Shown in pieces: positions 1 to 7,967 of a stretch of 64,000 nt of DNA; the stretch's first letter is position 1; the number at the start of each line of letters is the position of its first letter. Under the pieces are notes generated by a model. That model ran no database searches and had not been told where the DNA came from. It saw nothing but the letters and a program-made list of their open reading frames with translations. Source of the DNA: Eggerthellaceae bacterium (GTDB lineage Bacteria; Actinomycetota; Coriobacteriia; Coriobacteriales; Eggerthellaceae); the NCBI GenBank assembly GCA_022791455.1, contig JAAVZC010000001.1, positions 248,001 to 312,000 of the forward strand, written 5' to 3'. Made by a program: the position numbers and the translations under genes.

Positions 1-764
1 AAGCCAATCTGGTGCATAAACTCGGCCACCTGGTCCCAGCGCACGCCAATACGGTTCATGCCGGTGTTCACCGCCAGATGGAACGGCGCCGTGATGCCGA
101 ACGCGTCGGCCGCCTCGGCGTAAGCGATGGCGAAATCCGCCGTGTAGATGGAGGGCATCACCTTGTAGCCCAGCAGCAGCGGAATAGCGGTCTCGGGCGG
201 CTGGGAAAGCACCAGGATGGGTGCGCCGATGAGCGCTTCCCGCAGCTCGATGGCCTCGTCGATGGTGGCCACTCCCAGGTAATCGGCACCGGAGTTCAGT
301 GCCATCTTCGCCACTTGCACCGCGCCGTGGCCGTACGCATCCGCCTTCACCACGGCCATCAGCCGCGTGCCGGGAGCCAGCCGCGCCCGCACCTGCTGGG
401 TGTTATGGCGAATGGCGGACAGGTCTACTTCCACCCATGACCAGCGACGATCCTCCTCGGGGATGCGCGCCAGCTTGTCCGGATCGAACGAAAGACCGGA
501 ATCCTTGGAAGAGACGGGCGCGGCGAACTTGAGGGCCGGAGACCGATGGGCCGCCGTGCGCGCCGCAGCGCCGGCGCCGCCCGCCGCGCTGCCGAGGCCC
601 TGCGTGAACGCCTGCGCCTGGGCGAGCGTCTGGCGCGCCTGCTGCACCGGGCTGTGCTGCGTGGCCTGCGCCTCAATTTCCGCCTTGCGAATGGCGTCTT
701 TCGCTGAAACAAACCCAGGGTTTCGCCTGCCGAAACCGGTAAATCCGTTTATCGAAGAATCCAT
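1..764 (-). CDS. alr: Alanine racemase, 5' part (3' end outside window)
   Basis: PLP enzyme interconverting L- and D-alanine for peptidoglycan. The gene runs off the left edge. Reading leftward from the ATG at 764 the frame stays open. The PLP-lysine motif VKADAYGHG appears after RWSWVEVDLSAIRHN, and downstream the family segments VATIDEAIELREA and FHLAVNTGMNRIG are visible. About 105 residues precede the conserved start of the barrel (RWSWVEVD). This tail is rich in Ala, Gln and Gly (for example QQARQTLAQAQAFTQG) and is absent from ordinary racemases of about 370 residues. A GGAAAG ribosome site precedes the ATG. A start nearer the domain is possible but no better one was seen. The family call is firm; the role of the tail is unknown. 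Confidence 0.9.
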   Translation of the reverse strand, partial: MDSSINGFTGFGRRNPGFVSAKDAIRKAEIEAQATQHSPVQQARQTLAQAQAFTQGLGSAAGGAGAAARTAAHRSPALKFAAPVSSKDSGLSFDPDKLARIPEEDRRWSWVEVDLSAIRHNTQQVRARLAPGTRLMAVVKADAYGHGAVQVAKMALNSGADYLGVATIDEAIELREALIGAPILVLSQPPETAIPLLLGYKVMPSIYTADFAIAYAEAADAFGITAPFHLAVNTGMNRIGVRWDQVAEFMHQIG

Positions 765-820
765 AGGGCCTTTCCGTTCGAACCGTTTTCGCGAATTATA
801 CCGCGCCCGTGCGAACCAAC

Positions 821-1462
821 CTAGCGAAGCGCCAGCTGGATATACGAAGCGGTGCAGCAAGCGGCGAAGCCCACCACGATGATCACCAGAGCAATGTTGG
901 CTCCCCGGTTCCCCAGCTTCTCCAGGCCCTTGCAGATGAGCGGCCACATCACCCACACGTAGAACATGGCCACGAGGCCAATGACCACGTCGTTGATCAG
1001 CCACGCCTGGCCGAACACATTAAGGAACAGGCCCGAGTTGTCCCAATAGGGATACTCGCCGAATTGGTCCGGCTGGTTCACCATCCACCCGATGACCAGC
1101 TCGAGCAGCATGGCCAGCAGCACCGCGTAAAGGAAGGTTTCCAGAAATGCGCCCCACATGGTCTTGCGGCGCTCGATGATGATTTCCTTGAAGGGCTCGA
1201 TGACAAACGTCATGGCAACCGCGCCGAAGCCGTAGACCCAATAGGGATGGTACCAGGGGTCGCTCCAAACAGCGTAATCGTCAGCGACGATGCCGAAAAA
1301 GTGGTTCATGAACAGGCAATACGGGATCTCCAGCCAATGGCCCACGATGCATCCGATGCAAAATGCCACCACGAGTGCCCGCCAAAAGCCCCACGACTTG
1401 AAAACAGCGAACCCCACCTCGTCTTCTTTTTGAAGCTTTTTGTGCTGCGTTCGCGCTTTCAT
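821..1462 (-). CDS. CmpB-family (putative ABC transporter type IV) membrane protein
   Basis: Integral membrane protein of 213 residues with five or six hydrophobic segments. Recognisable family stretches are WVYGFGAVAM and FKEIIIERRKTMWGAFLETF, which match the CmpB / putative ABC-transporter type IV permease family. The function of the family is not established. The start is supported by an AGAGAGG ribosome site just before the ATG at 1462. It lies upstream of, and in the same orientation as, alr with only 56 bp between, so co-transcription is likely. No ATPase partner is nearby. Confidence 0.8.
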   Translation of the reverse strand: MKARTQHKKLQKEDEVGFAVFKSWGFWRALVVAFCIGCIVGHWLEIPYCLFMNHFFGIVADDYAVWSDPWYHPYWVYGFGAVAMTFVIEPFKEIIIERRKTMWGAFLETFLYAVLLAMLLELVIGWMVNQPDQFGEYPYWDNSGLFLNVFGQAWLINDVVIGLVAMFYVWVMWPLICKGLEKLGNRGANIALVIIVVGFAACCTASYIQLALR

Positions 1463-1795
1463 GATCGGCCTCTCTTTTTCGCACCCGTTTCGCGCTCTTC
1501 CGAAGAAGGTTCCATGGAGAAATTATCGCTTTTGAAGGCTGCGGCGGCGAAGGGCGGCGAGCGTTTGCCGCACCGTTGCCCGTCCGTTGCCGGGCGGGGT
1601 GCGGAGGAGGGGGGCTGGCTGAAGGTTGGGCAGGGGGGTGATGAGGGATGCGGGGGCGTCAAGGCATGCAAGGTCATGGGGCGGTGGAGGCCAGTGGGTT
1701 ACTGGAGGGGGCTTCGGAACCTGAAGCCGTAGGGCACGAGGGCCGCGAGCGCCCCTTCCCCTGCTGTCTTTGAGCGCTGTTGCCGGAGTTTTGCC
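1463..1795. other. Intergenic, no gene seen
   Basis: GC-rich spacer between two minus-strand genes. Open frames here have no ribosome site or recognisable protein. The AT-richer part at about 1470-1540 probably holds the promoter of the 821-1462 gene. I see no clear terminator. Confidence 0.5.
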
Positions 1796-2374
1796 CTAGG
1801 ACGATGGCCCGGTGTAGCCAAGCGGGAGAAACGCCACTGCCTGCACGTATTGGGCCATTTCAGCGCTGACCAGGTCTACCAGCTCTTGGCGGCGGCGCAC
1901 CCTTGCCTTGTGATAGACGCGGCTCGCCGTTTTGCGCACGCACTCGTCGGTGGAGTTCACCGTTTCGGCAATGGCGGCGAACGAAGCCCCGTTGATCACC
2001 TGGAGCGCGATGCGCGTTTCGGAGAGCGTCAGCCCGAAGGACTCTAGCACTGCCGTTTGGGCGGCCAACCGGTATTCGTCGGCGGCCTGGATCACGCGGC
2101 TTTTCTGAACGGGAATGAGCACGGAATTGCCGCCGGCGGTGCCGTCGACATTGCGGTTCCTGATGAGGATGGGCGGGGCCACATCCGAGGGCAGTTCGCC
2201 CAGCGTGCCGTCCCCTTCCACCTCCTGATCATGCGACCTTTCCGCAAGGAGGATGGGAGCTGCGGAAAGTTTCGCCATTCGCACGATCAGCGCTCCCGAG
2301 ACAATTCCCAGGGAGAAAAGGCCACATGCGAAGAGGGCCAGGTTGGTCGATGCGGAGTTCGTTCGGAATGTCAT
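1796..2374 (-). CDS. Single-span membrane LuxR-type HTH protein
   Basis: Protein of 192 residues. One transmembrane helix lies near the N-terminus (about residues 11-33, LALFACGLFSLGIVSGALIV). A linker follows, then a C-terminal LuxR/GerE-like helix-turn-helix (about residues 115-180, with LTLSETRIALQVINGASFAAIAE and ASRVYHKARVRRRQELVDLV). The long membrane N-domain seen in the other LuxR proteins of this window is missing. The ATG at 2374 is chosen because it follows GAGG and immediately precedes the hydrophobic segment; upstream in-frame sequence is the repeat-bearing leader. It is probably a membrane-tethered transcription regulator with unknown signal and target. The HTH lacks the usual ERE and could be degenerate. 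Confidence 0.7.
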   Translation of the reverse strand: MTFRTNSASTNLALFACGLFSLGIVSGALIVRMAKLSAAPILLAERSHDQEVEGDGTLGELPSDVAPPILIRNRNVDGTAGGNSVLIPVQKSRVIQAADEYRLAAQTAVLESFGLTLSETRIALQVINGASFAAIAETVNSTDECVRKTASRVYHKARVRRRQELVDLVSAEMAQYVQAVAFLPLGYTGPSS

Positions 2375-2540
2375 GGATCCTCGTTTCTGAACGCGGAGTT
2401 CGTTTAGAGAGCGTTTGTGTTGCGAGGGCGCAAAGATCCAGCACCACGCGGCAGCGAAGGGCGCCGGGTGATGGACGGAGCGCGATAGCATGGCCGTGAC
2501 GCTTGCCCTATCAAAGACAAGCGTCACGAACGTGATGTAA

Positions 2541-2640
2541 CGGTGCGGGTAGTGCAGTACCCCCTGATAGTGCAAGTGGTACGGATGACGCAGGAAACGC
2601 ATGTAACGCAAGGAAGTGCAAGTAGGGCAGGTAGTGCAAC
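2541..2640. repeat. Degenerate 9-bp tandem repeats upstream of the LuxR gene
   Basis: About ten units of 9 bp with consensus WRRYGCARG on the plus strand. Examples are TAGTGCAGT (2550), TAGTGCAAG (2568), TGACGCAGG (2586), AAACGCATG (2595), TAACGCAAG (2604), AAGTGCAAG (2614), TAGGGCAGG (2623) and TAGTGCAAC (2632). The best matches are spaced by 9 or 18 bp with one 1-bp slip. The array lies about 170-270 bp upstream of the 1796-2374 start and could be a set of regulator binding sites. Confidence 0.6.
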
Positions 2641-2832
2641 AAGCGGGAACAGAAGAGCAGCTGCTGCTTTCGGGCCCTGAAAGCAGGCTCAGAATATAGA
2701 AGTAAATTACTCAAGAAAATATTATTCAGCAAACTCCACAATTCCACCATTTATCTGGTGTTATATTAGTTTATGACTTATATATACGTATCTGTATCAT
2801 CAATAAGCCCCGACCGCCAACCACAAGGCTAC

Positions 2833-2867
2833 CAGCCATCAGCCATCAGCCATCAGCCATCAGCCAC
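2833..2867. repeat. 7-bp tandem repeat (CAGCCAT)x5
   Basis: Four exact copies of CAGCCAT followed by CAGCCAC, in non-coding DNA. A simple slippage-prone microsatellite. Confidence 0.85.
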
Positions 2868-2907
2868 CCCTAAACCTCCGTGTCCCATTTTCAGGCTTCT
2901 GAAACGA

Positions 2908-2939
2908 AGTGGCTGGAATACCGCACTGTTCCAGTCACT
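2908..2939 (+). repeat. REP-like palindrome, copy 1
   Basis: Imperfect hairpin with arms AGTGGCTGGAA and TTCCAGTCACT around a TACCGCACTG centre. It is one of four related copies within 1.65 kb. The same asymmetric centre shows that copies 1, 2 and 4 share one orientation. Confidence 0.8.
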
Positions 2940-3040
2940 GATGTGCCTCTCGGACTCGAAACTTCGAATAATCGTGCTTTTTTGTCCCGGGAAGTTCGTT
3001 TTGAGGCATGGAAGGCCCCCGAATAGAGGGCGTCGTGGTG

Positions 3041-3074
3041 CACTGGCTGGATTACCGCACTATTCCAGCCACTT
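3041..3074 (+). repeat. REP-like palindrome, copy 2
   Basis: Hairpin with arms CACTGGCTGGATTA and TATTCCAGCCACTT around CCGCAC, in the same orientation as copy 1. It lies about 210 bp upstream of the nuclease-like gene. Confidence 0.8.
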
Positions 3075-3285
3075 TGTTTTCATTCGGGGGCTGCTTTCTG
3101 GATGTCACCACCTGCGGCGAAGGCTCGACGACGGCCTGTGGTCAGCTTGGTGAATTGACGGCGATTGGGGGAGGTCTCGTTGTCTCGTTTTTGCGCATAT
3201 TTGACGCCGCGACGCCGCATTCTTGAGTACGGTTTGACGACGACTTGCAGCCGCGCTGGCGAACGCGGGGCCTATCCTAAGCCTC

Positions 3286-4311
3286 ATGATAGTTTGTTCT
3301 CACATAACCGCGCTCACCCTTCTTCGGCAGTATTGTGCCGGGATGCCAATGTCGCGCACCTCTCCATTCGACGCCAAGGCGAAAGTTCCGATCGATCTAG
3401 TTCCGGCGAATCGCCTGCGATGGGCGAAGCCAACGAAGGAGGAAATAACTCACGTCAGATCCCTCGTTGGTGGTCGGAGTGAAACAGCCATTCATCTATT
3501 GACCCCGCGGGAGTTTCGCATCGCCCGAAAAGATTCCGTGTGCCATACCTTGACCTTGTCCAACGGCAAGGTGATGGTGGTTGATCTGGGAAGAGGGTTG
3601 TTCTGCACCTCGCCTGAGGAAACACTTTTGGAGCTGTGTGCGAGCGAGAGCTTCCTGTTCTCACTTGAATGCTGCTTTGAACTCTGCGGTTGCTATCGGA
3701 AGGAATGTGATGGAGCCGGCGGCGATCTTGTCAAAAGCCTGCCTCTCACAACGCCGGCGGCGATCGAAAAGATGCTTAGCAAGCGAGGAAATACTCCCGG
3801 AAGGAAAGTGCTTGATCAGATTCTGCGCTACGTCATTCCTCTTTCGGCATCGCCTATGGAGACGGGGCTGGTCGTCATTTTCGTGCTGCCGCGCCGGCTG
3901 GGCGGATACGGATTGCCGCGGCCGCTCGTGAACAAGCGCGTGGTTTGCCGCACCAAAGCGGGCGCGCCGAGCAAGACCTACTATCTCGACCTCTATTGGC
4001 CAGAGCTTGGCATTGCGCTCGAATATGATAGCGACGAATTCCACTTCAGGGAAATGTCCGATGTCTATCGCGATTCCGACCGCCGTACAAACCTTGCAAA
4101 ATCTGGCATAGAAACGCTGTCCGTTACCAAGGGACAGGTGCAGTCGCTGGCCATGCTCGATACGGTGGCGAAGGCAGTGGCGGCTAAGGCTGGCGTCCGG
4201 CTGCGTCTTTCAGACAAGGAGTATCTGCGCAAGCGCGAACAACTTCATGCGGCTCTTTTTCGCGATGGTCACATCGACGACATTGTTCCCAGCGAGTGCT
4301 ACTTCCTCTAG
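3286..4311 (+). CDS. AbiEi-like / DUF559-type putative nuclease
   Basis: Protein of up to 341 residues. The middle (about residues 70-125) resembles the C-terminal part of AbiEi-type antitoxin domains, including the segment TSPEETLLELCA. The C-terminal third (about residues 225-300) resembles the DUF559/Vsr-like PD-(D/E)XK nuclease fold. YLDLYWPELGIALEYDSDEF supplies the Asp and the E-x-D type acidic residues, and a basic helix RRTNLAKSGIETLSVT follows. This architecture is known as an orphan protein in actinobacteria, with unproven function. The start is uncertain: ATGs at 3286, 3343 and 3349 are in frame and none has a strong ribosome site. Codon use is less GC-biased than the neighbours and palindromic repeats lie on both sides, suggesting transfer. 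It may act in defence or in movement of the flanking repeats; both are inference. Confidence 0.65.
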   Translation: MIVCSHITALTLLRQYCAGMPMSRTSPFDAKAKVPIDLVPANRLRWAKPTKEEITHVRSLVGGRSETAIHLLTPREFRIARKDSVCHTLTLSNGKVMVVDLGRGLFCTSPEETLLELCASESFLFSLECCFELCGCYRKECDGAGGDLVKSLPLTTPAAIEKMLSKRGNTPGRKVLDQILRYVIPLSASPMETGLVVIFVLPRRLGGYGLPRPLVNKRVVCRTKAGAPSKTYYLDLYWPELGIALEYDSDEFHFREMSDVYRDSDRRTNLAKSGIETLSVTKGQVQSLAMLDTVAKAVAAKAGVRLRLSDKEYLRKREQLHAALFRDGHIDDIVPSECYFL

Positions 4312-4369
4312 CGCGCTTCGCGAAATCCAACGGCATTGGGCCTTCTGCGTGATCTACTTTTTGTCTATG

Positions 4370-4402
4370 AAGTGGCTGGAATAGTGCGGGAATCCAGCCA
4401 TT
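4370..4402 (-). repeat. REP-like palindrome, copy 3 (inverted)
   Basis: Arms AAGTGGCTGGAATA and ATCCAGCCATTT with the centre reading GTGCGGGA. This is the reverse complement of the centre of the other copies, so this copy is flipped. Confidence 0.75.
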
Positions 4403-4503
4403 TCGGTTTTGCGGGCTTTGATCGGGGCCAAATTGCGGCGTTTGAAGTGGACTTGTAGCCAAAAACAACGGGGTTTCAGAGGTTTTGGCTTCCGATCCTG
4501 GGC

Positions 4504-4537
4504 AAGTGGCTGGAATACCGCACTATTCCAGCCACTT
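4504..4537 (+). repeat. REP-like palindrome, copy 4
   Basis: Best-formed copy: arms AAGTGGCTGGAATA and TATTCCAGCCACTT, a perfect 14-bp inverted repeat around CCGCAC. With copy 3 it flanks the downstream side of the nuclease-like gene. Confidence 0.85.
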
Positions 4538-4618
4538 CGTTCGGGGTTTTGGAAAATTGGGGAGCTTGGGGAGAGGGCGGAGAATGAGATGGATTGGGGT
4601 AGAAAACTATTCTTTGAA

Positions 4619-4631
4619 GGATATAATATCC
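4619..4631 (+). promoter_or_regulatory. Palindromic TATAAT element upstream of moeA
   Basis: GGATATAATATCC is a perfect palindrome containing a consensus -10 box (TATAAT, 4622-4627), 73 bp before the moeA GTG. No good -35 box is seen at 17 bp. It could be a promoter combined with an operator. Confidence 0.45.
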
Positions 4632-4703
4632 GCTGTTTGAAAATGATTGGGGGTTGGGGTGTTTTGTGGCGCCGTGTGCCCCTCTGTGAAGGAGGTCCCG
4701 TTC

Positions 4704-5960
4704 GTGGCCGATATGATTTCTTTGGAAGACGCTCGTGATCTGGTTCTTTCTGCCGTTTCGCCCCTGACGAGCGAAGTGGTTCCGCTGCTGGACTCGTGCG
4801 GTCGCGTTGCGGCGGCCGATCTTTCGAGCGACATCGATATCTCGCCGTTCGCCCATTCCGCCATGGATGGTTTCGCGCTGCGGGCGGCCCAGATTGCCAC
4901 TGCCGCCGACGGCGCGCCGGTGCAGCTTAAGGTGATTGCGGAAGAGGCCGCGGGCGACGTGTTCGAAGGCCCCATTGCCGACGACGAGTGCGTGCGCATC
5001 ATGACAGGAGCCCCGCTGCCCGCCGATGCCGACAGCGTGGTGAAGTACGAGATTGTGGCCGTGGTGGAGGGCGACGGCAAGCCGGGAAGTACCGTTGCGT
5101 TCGCCGCTTCCACCGAGGTGGGCTCTAACGTGCGCCAGGCGGGCGAAGAGGCGCGCGCCGGTGATGTGGTCATCCGCTCCGGCAATGTTATCGGCACCGC
5201 GGGCGTGGGCTTTCTGGCCAGCTGTGGCATCTTGGAGGTGCCGGTGTACCGCCGCCCCGTGGTGGGCGTGCTTGCCATCGGCAGCGAGCTGGTGGAGCCG
5301 CCGGCCGTCCCCACGCCGGGCAAGATCCGCAACTCCAACAGCTACGCCATGGCCGCGTGTGTGCAAGCCGCCGGTGCCATTCCCCGCGTGTACCCCATCG
5401 TGGAGGACACCTTCGAGGCCCTCTGCGAAGCGGTTTCCGCCGCCACCGAAGAGTGCGATTTCGTGCTGACCACCGGCGGCGCTTCCAACGGCGACTTCGA
5501 CTTCATCAAGCCGGTGGTGGAAAGCCTGGGCCAGCTGCTCATGACCACGGTGAACATTCGCCCTGGCAAAGCCCAGACGTTTGGCCTGGTGAAGGGTACG
5601 CCGGTCTTCGGCCTGCCGGGCAACCCCGCCGCCGCCTACGTGGGATTCGAGCTGCTGGTGCGCCCGGCTCTGCGCAAGATGCAGGGCTTCTCCACCTTCG
5701 ACCACATGAAAGTGCGTGCTCGCCTGGGCAAGGACGTGCGCAAGAAGGACCCGCGCCGCATTTTCCTGCGCTCCACCATCACCGCAAACACCGACGGCAC
5801 CTACGACGTGATGCCGGACAAGAACCAAAGCTCGGGGCTGTTCGGCCCCATTCAGCGTTCCAATTGCCTGGCCATTATGCCCGAGGGGCTAGAGTCGAAG
5901 AAGGCGGGCGACGAAGTGGACTGCCTTCTTTTGGGCGTGCCTGAAGACTTGGGTCTGTAG
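4704..5960 (+). CDS. moeA: Molybdopterin molybdenumtransferase MoeA
   Basis: Inserts molybdate into adenylylated molybdopterin, the last common step of molybdenum cofactor synthesis, in the cytoplasm. It has 418 residues, normal for the family. Family marks are the N-terminal DISPFAHSAMDGFAL segment, RIMTGAPLPADADSVV, the MogA-like nucleotide-binding part VLTTGGASNGDFDFIKPVV and GLPGNPAAAYVGFELLVRP. The GTG at 4704 is chosen because AAGGAGG ends 9 bp before it; a longer in-frame ATG at 4647 has no such site. The gene for Mog follows after 50 bp, so the two likely form an operon. Supplying cofactor matters here because three large molybdoenzymes are encoded in the same window. Confidence 0.95.
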   Translation: MADMISLEDARDLVLSAVSPLTSEVVPLLDSCGRVAAADLSSDIDISPFAHSAMDGFALRAAQIATAADGAPVQLKVIAEEAAGDVFEGPIADDECVRIMTGAPLPADADSVVKYEIVAVVEGDGKPGSTVAFAASTEVGSNVRQAGEEARAGDVVIRSGNVIGTAGVGFLASCGILEVPVYRRPVVGVLAIGSELVEPPAVPTPGKIRNSNSYAMAACVQAAGAIPRVYPIVEDTFEALCEAVSAATEECDFVLTTGGASNGDFDFIKPVVESLGQLLMTTVNIRPGKAQTFGLVKGTPVFGLPGNPAAAYVGFELLVRPALRKMQGFSTFDHMKVRARLGKDVRKKDPRRIFLRSTITANTDGTYDVMPDKNQSSGLFGPIQRSNCLAIMPEGLESKKAGDEVDCLLLGVPEDLGL

Positions 5961-6010
5961 ATTAGCGAAACCGCAGATGGGGCGCAGAGGCGCCCCGCGG
6001 AAGGAGAGCC

Positions 6011-6487
6011 ATGAGCACTATCACCTTTGCCATTGTCACCTGCTCCGACACTCGCAGCTTGGCCGAGGACGCGGCCGGCGCCGCGTTGGAGCGCCTGATC
6101 GAAGAGGCCGGGTGGCGCTGCGCGAGCCACGTGATCGTGAAGGACGAGCAGCCGGAAATCTCTGCCGCCATTGTGGCAGCGGCCGACATGCCTGAAGTGG
6201 ACGTGGTGCTCACGTGCGGTGGCAGCGGCCTTTCCCTGCGCGACGTTACCCCCGAGGCTACGCGCGCGGTGTGCGATCGGGAAGTGCCCGGCATCGCCGA
6301 GGGCATGCGTGCCCACTCGATGGCCATCACTCCTTTCGCCATGCTTTCCCGCGCCTTGTGCATGCAGCGGGGCCGCACGCTGGTGATCAACCTGCCCGGC
6401 TCCACGAAAGCGGCGACGGAAAACTGGGAGGGCATTGCTGGCGTTTTGCCCCATGCCGTTAAGATGATGGCCGGCGGGGGGCATTAG
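6011..6487 (+). CDS. mog: MogA/MoaB-family molybdopterin adenylyltransferase
   Basis: Adenylylates molybdopterin before MoeA inserts molybdenum. It has 158 residues and a single MoCF_biosynth domain. The motif LTCGGSGLSLRDVTPEA matches the nucleotide-binding TTGGTG-x-RD-x-TPEA loop of MogA/MoaB, followed by the PGIAEGMR segment and the NLPGSTKA loop. GGAGAG precedes the ATG. It lies directly downstream of moeA. MogA and MoaB cannot be told apart reliably by eye, so the symbol covers the activity only. Confidence 0.9.
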   Translation: MSTITFAIVTCSDTRSLAEDAAGAALERLIEEAGWRCASHVIVKDEQPEISAAIVAAADMPEVDVVLTCGGSGLSLRDVTPEATRAVCDREVPGIAEGMRAHSMAITPFAMLSRALCMQRGRTLVINLPGSTKAATENWEGIAGVLPHAVKMMAGGGH

Positions 6488-6521
6488 GCCAATCCGGCCT
6501 GTCCGCGCCCGCACTTGCCGT

Positions 6522-6631
6522 TGGAGCTCCTCGCGGGGGAGCGGGGCGGGGCAACCCTCAGTCGCTCAGACAGTCCTCGCTTCGCTGCGGAACTCGCTTG
6601 GTGAGGGCCGCCCCGCGCCGCTGATTGGTTG
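6522..6631. repeat. About 110-bp structured intergenic repeat, copy 1
   Basis: Nearly identical to 23505-23615. Ends pair as GGGGCGG...CCCTCA with TGAGGG...CGCCCC, enclosing a conserved interior (TCGCTCAGACAGTCCTCGC). Both copies lie between convergent genes, here mog and corA, so the element could act as a two-way terminator or a mobile repeat. Confidence 0.85.
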
Positions 6632-6722
6632 ACTCTGCTTGCCTGTTCGCCTGTCCGCCCCTTTGGCGGGGCGGGCTGAGTGTGCCGAAACTGCCCTCCG
6701 CCGGCGGGAGCGCTGCGTGTGG

Positions 6723-7685
6723 TTACTTGATTACTTTCAGCAGGAAGCTCTTGCGTTGGAAGAAGGCGAGCAGGGCAATGGTGCACACCAGGAAGAATGC
6801 GATGAGCGCAATCCACATGGGGCTCCAGCCGATGCCCGGCAGCACGTTCAGGTTCATGCCGAACCAACCGGTGATCAGGGTCAACGGCGCGAACAGCACC
6901 GTCACTACGGTCAGAATCTGCATGATGGCGTTCTGCCGCAGGTCGACGCGCGTTTGGTAAAGCTCGCGCAGCTGGCCGCTGTATTCGCTGATGGTCTCGG
7001 CGCGGTCCACCAGCCGGTCCGCCAACGAGGATGCATGGTCGAACGCCACCGCTTCTTCTTTCGGCAGAATCTTGTTCTCGTTGTCCGCCAGCATCGACGC
7101 CATGGAGGCTAGCTGCTGGTAATAAGTAAGGAACCGCATCGACAGGCGCCGAAACCCCATGATGATCTTGGGCGTGATGGCCTCGCGGTTGGTCAGCATG
7201 TCCTCTTCCAGGCTCTCCATCGAGTCCTCCAGCCGCCCCAGCCACACCAGGTCGTCCAGCATGAGGTTCTTGAAGAACATGTACAGGCAGTGGGCGGTGG
7301 TCATGCGGCGCATGATGCCGGACTTCCCAATCTCTTTCAGGATATTCTCCGCAAAACCGCCGTCGTCCACGAAAATGAGGTGCTCGCGGTCCACGAAGAA
7401 GGCGAAGAGATCCGGGTCGGAGGGGATCAGGCAGGTGATGGCCGAGGTGGTGTCGCATTTCGCCGGCACGGCGAACGAGCCCAAGGTGAAGTCGGAGAAC
7501 ACTTCGATGAAACTGCTCTCCGCGTGCTCGATGTCGCGCAGCGCTTCTTTCGCCTCTTGCGGAATCTGGTCGAGCGCCTCGAATTCCTCCGTCGAAAGTA
7601 CTTCCACAATGGGGGAGAGCCCCGTGTAAGGCGCGTCTCCTTCGACCAGGGTTAGGTGCCCCTTCAATTCATACCGTACTGCCAT
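6723..7685 (-). CDS. corA: CorA-family divalent cation transporter
   Basis: Pentameric channel for magnesium or related divalent cations in the cytoplasmic membrane. It has 320 residues: a long cytoplasmic alpha/beta and helical domain, then two transmembrane helices at the C-terminus (about residues 258-280 and 292-312). The signature GMN occurs in GWFGMNLNVLPG between them. The ATG at 7685 is used because AAAGGAG lies just upstream; an earlier in-frame ATG 21 bp upstream falls before that ribosome site. The gene stands alone and converges on mog. The exact ion is not shown by sequence. Confidence 0.92.
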   Translation of the reverse strand: MAVRYELKGHLTLVEGDAPYTGLSPIVEVLSTEEFEALDQIPQEAKEALRDIEHAESSFIEVFSDFTLGSFAVPAKCDTTSAITCLIPSDPDLFAFFVDREHLIFVDDGGFAENILKEIGKSGIMRRMTTAHCLYMFFKNLMLDDLVWLGRLEDSMESLEEDMLTNREAITPKIIMGFRRLSMRFLTYYQQLASMASMLADNENKILPKEEAVAFDHASSLADRLVDRAETISEYSGQLRELYQTRVDLRQNAIMQILTVVTVLFAPLTLITGWFGMNLNVLPGIGWSPMWIALIAFFLVCTIALLAFFQRKSFLLKVIK

Positions 7686-7755
7686 GATTGCTCCTTTCCC
7701 TGCCAAGGGTACAAAAAGGCCGGTTGATGCAGGGAAGGGGGATGTTTTCTGTTGA

Positions 7756-7807
7756 CCGCGTGTAAACAGGTTTTGTTACTTCCCCTTAACACGCGGGTGG
7801 GTATACT
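7756..7807 (+). promoter_or_regulatory. Inverted repeat and -10 box upstream of nfnA
   Basis: CCGCGTGTAA and TTAACACGCGG face each other across about 22 bp (7757-7796), followed by TATACT at 7802-7807, which looks like a -10 box. The layout suggests a regulated promoter for the nfnAB pair 160 bp downstream, possibly redox-linked; the regulator is unknown. Confidence 0.45.
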
Positions 7808-7967
7808 ACGCTGAATTTAACTTGGGGGGAGTTGCGCGAAGGCGTTCCTGGAGACGGGGCGCCGCGGCAAAAAGCCGTTTTGCCAGCTACTTTCCCTTGG
7901 ATGGACCCTTTTGCCTGCAGGTTGAACGAAGCGGCCGCGGGGCATGAGAAGAGGAAGAGATCGACCG

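Larger units (their letters stand above)
2641..3285. other. Intergenic region with AT-rich stretch and repeats
   Basis: No credible gene. The part at 2690-2800 is AT-rich and probably holds divergent promoters. It then carries a 7-bp tandem repeat and two REP-like palindromes (separate entries). Base composition is lower in GC than the neighbours, consistent with an acquired island that continues to about 4540. Confidence 0.5.

Noticed and set aside
809-1732. 307-codon plus-strand frame over the CmpB-like gene
   Set aside because: The minus-strand product is a convincing membrane protein; the plus-strand one is not.
2541-2640. 9-bp array as part of a longer LuxR coding region
   Set aside because: The frame is open upstream of 2374, but the product lacks a ribosome site and the hydrophobic segment starts just after the ATG at 2374. 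The period of 9 keeps all frames open regardless.
2833-2867. Short tandem repeats as a CRISPR array
   Set aside because: 7-bp direct repeats without spacers; no cas genes in the window.
4541-4703. Molybdenum cofactor riboswitch upstream of moeA
   Set aside because: I see no aptamer-like conserved blocks, only a palindromic TATAAT element.
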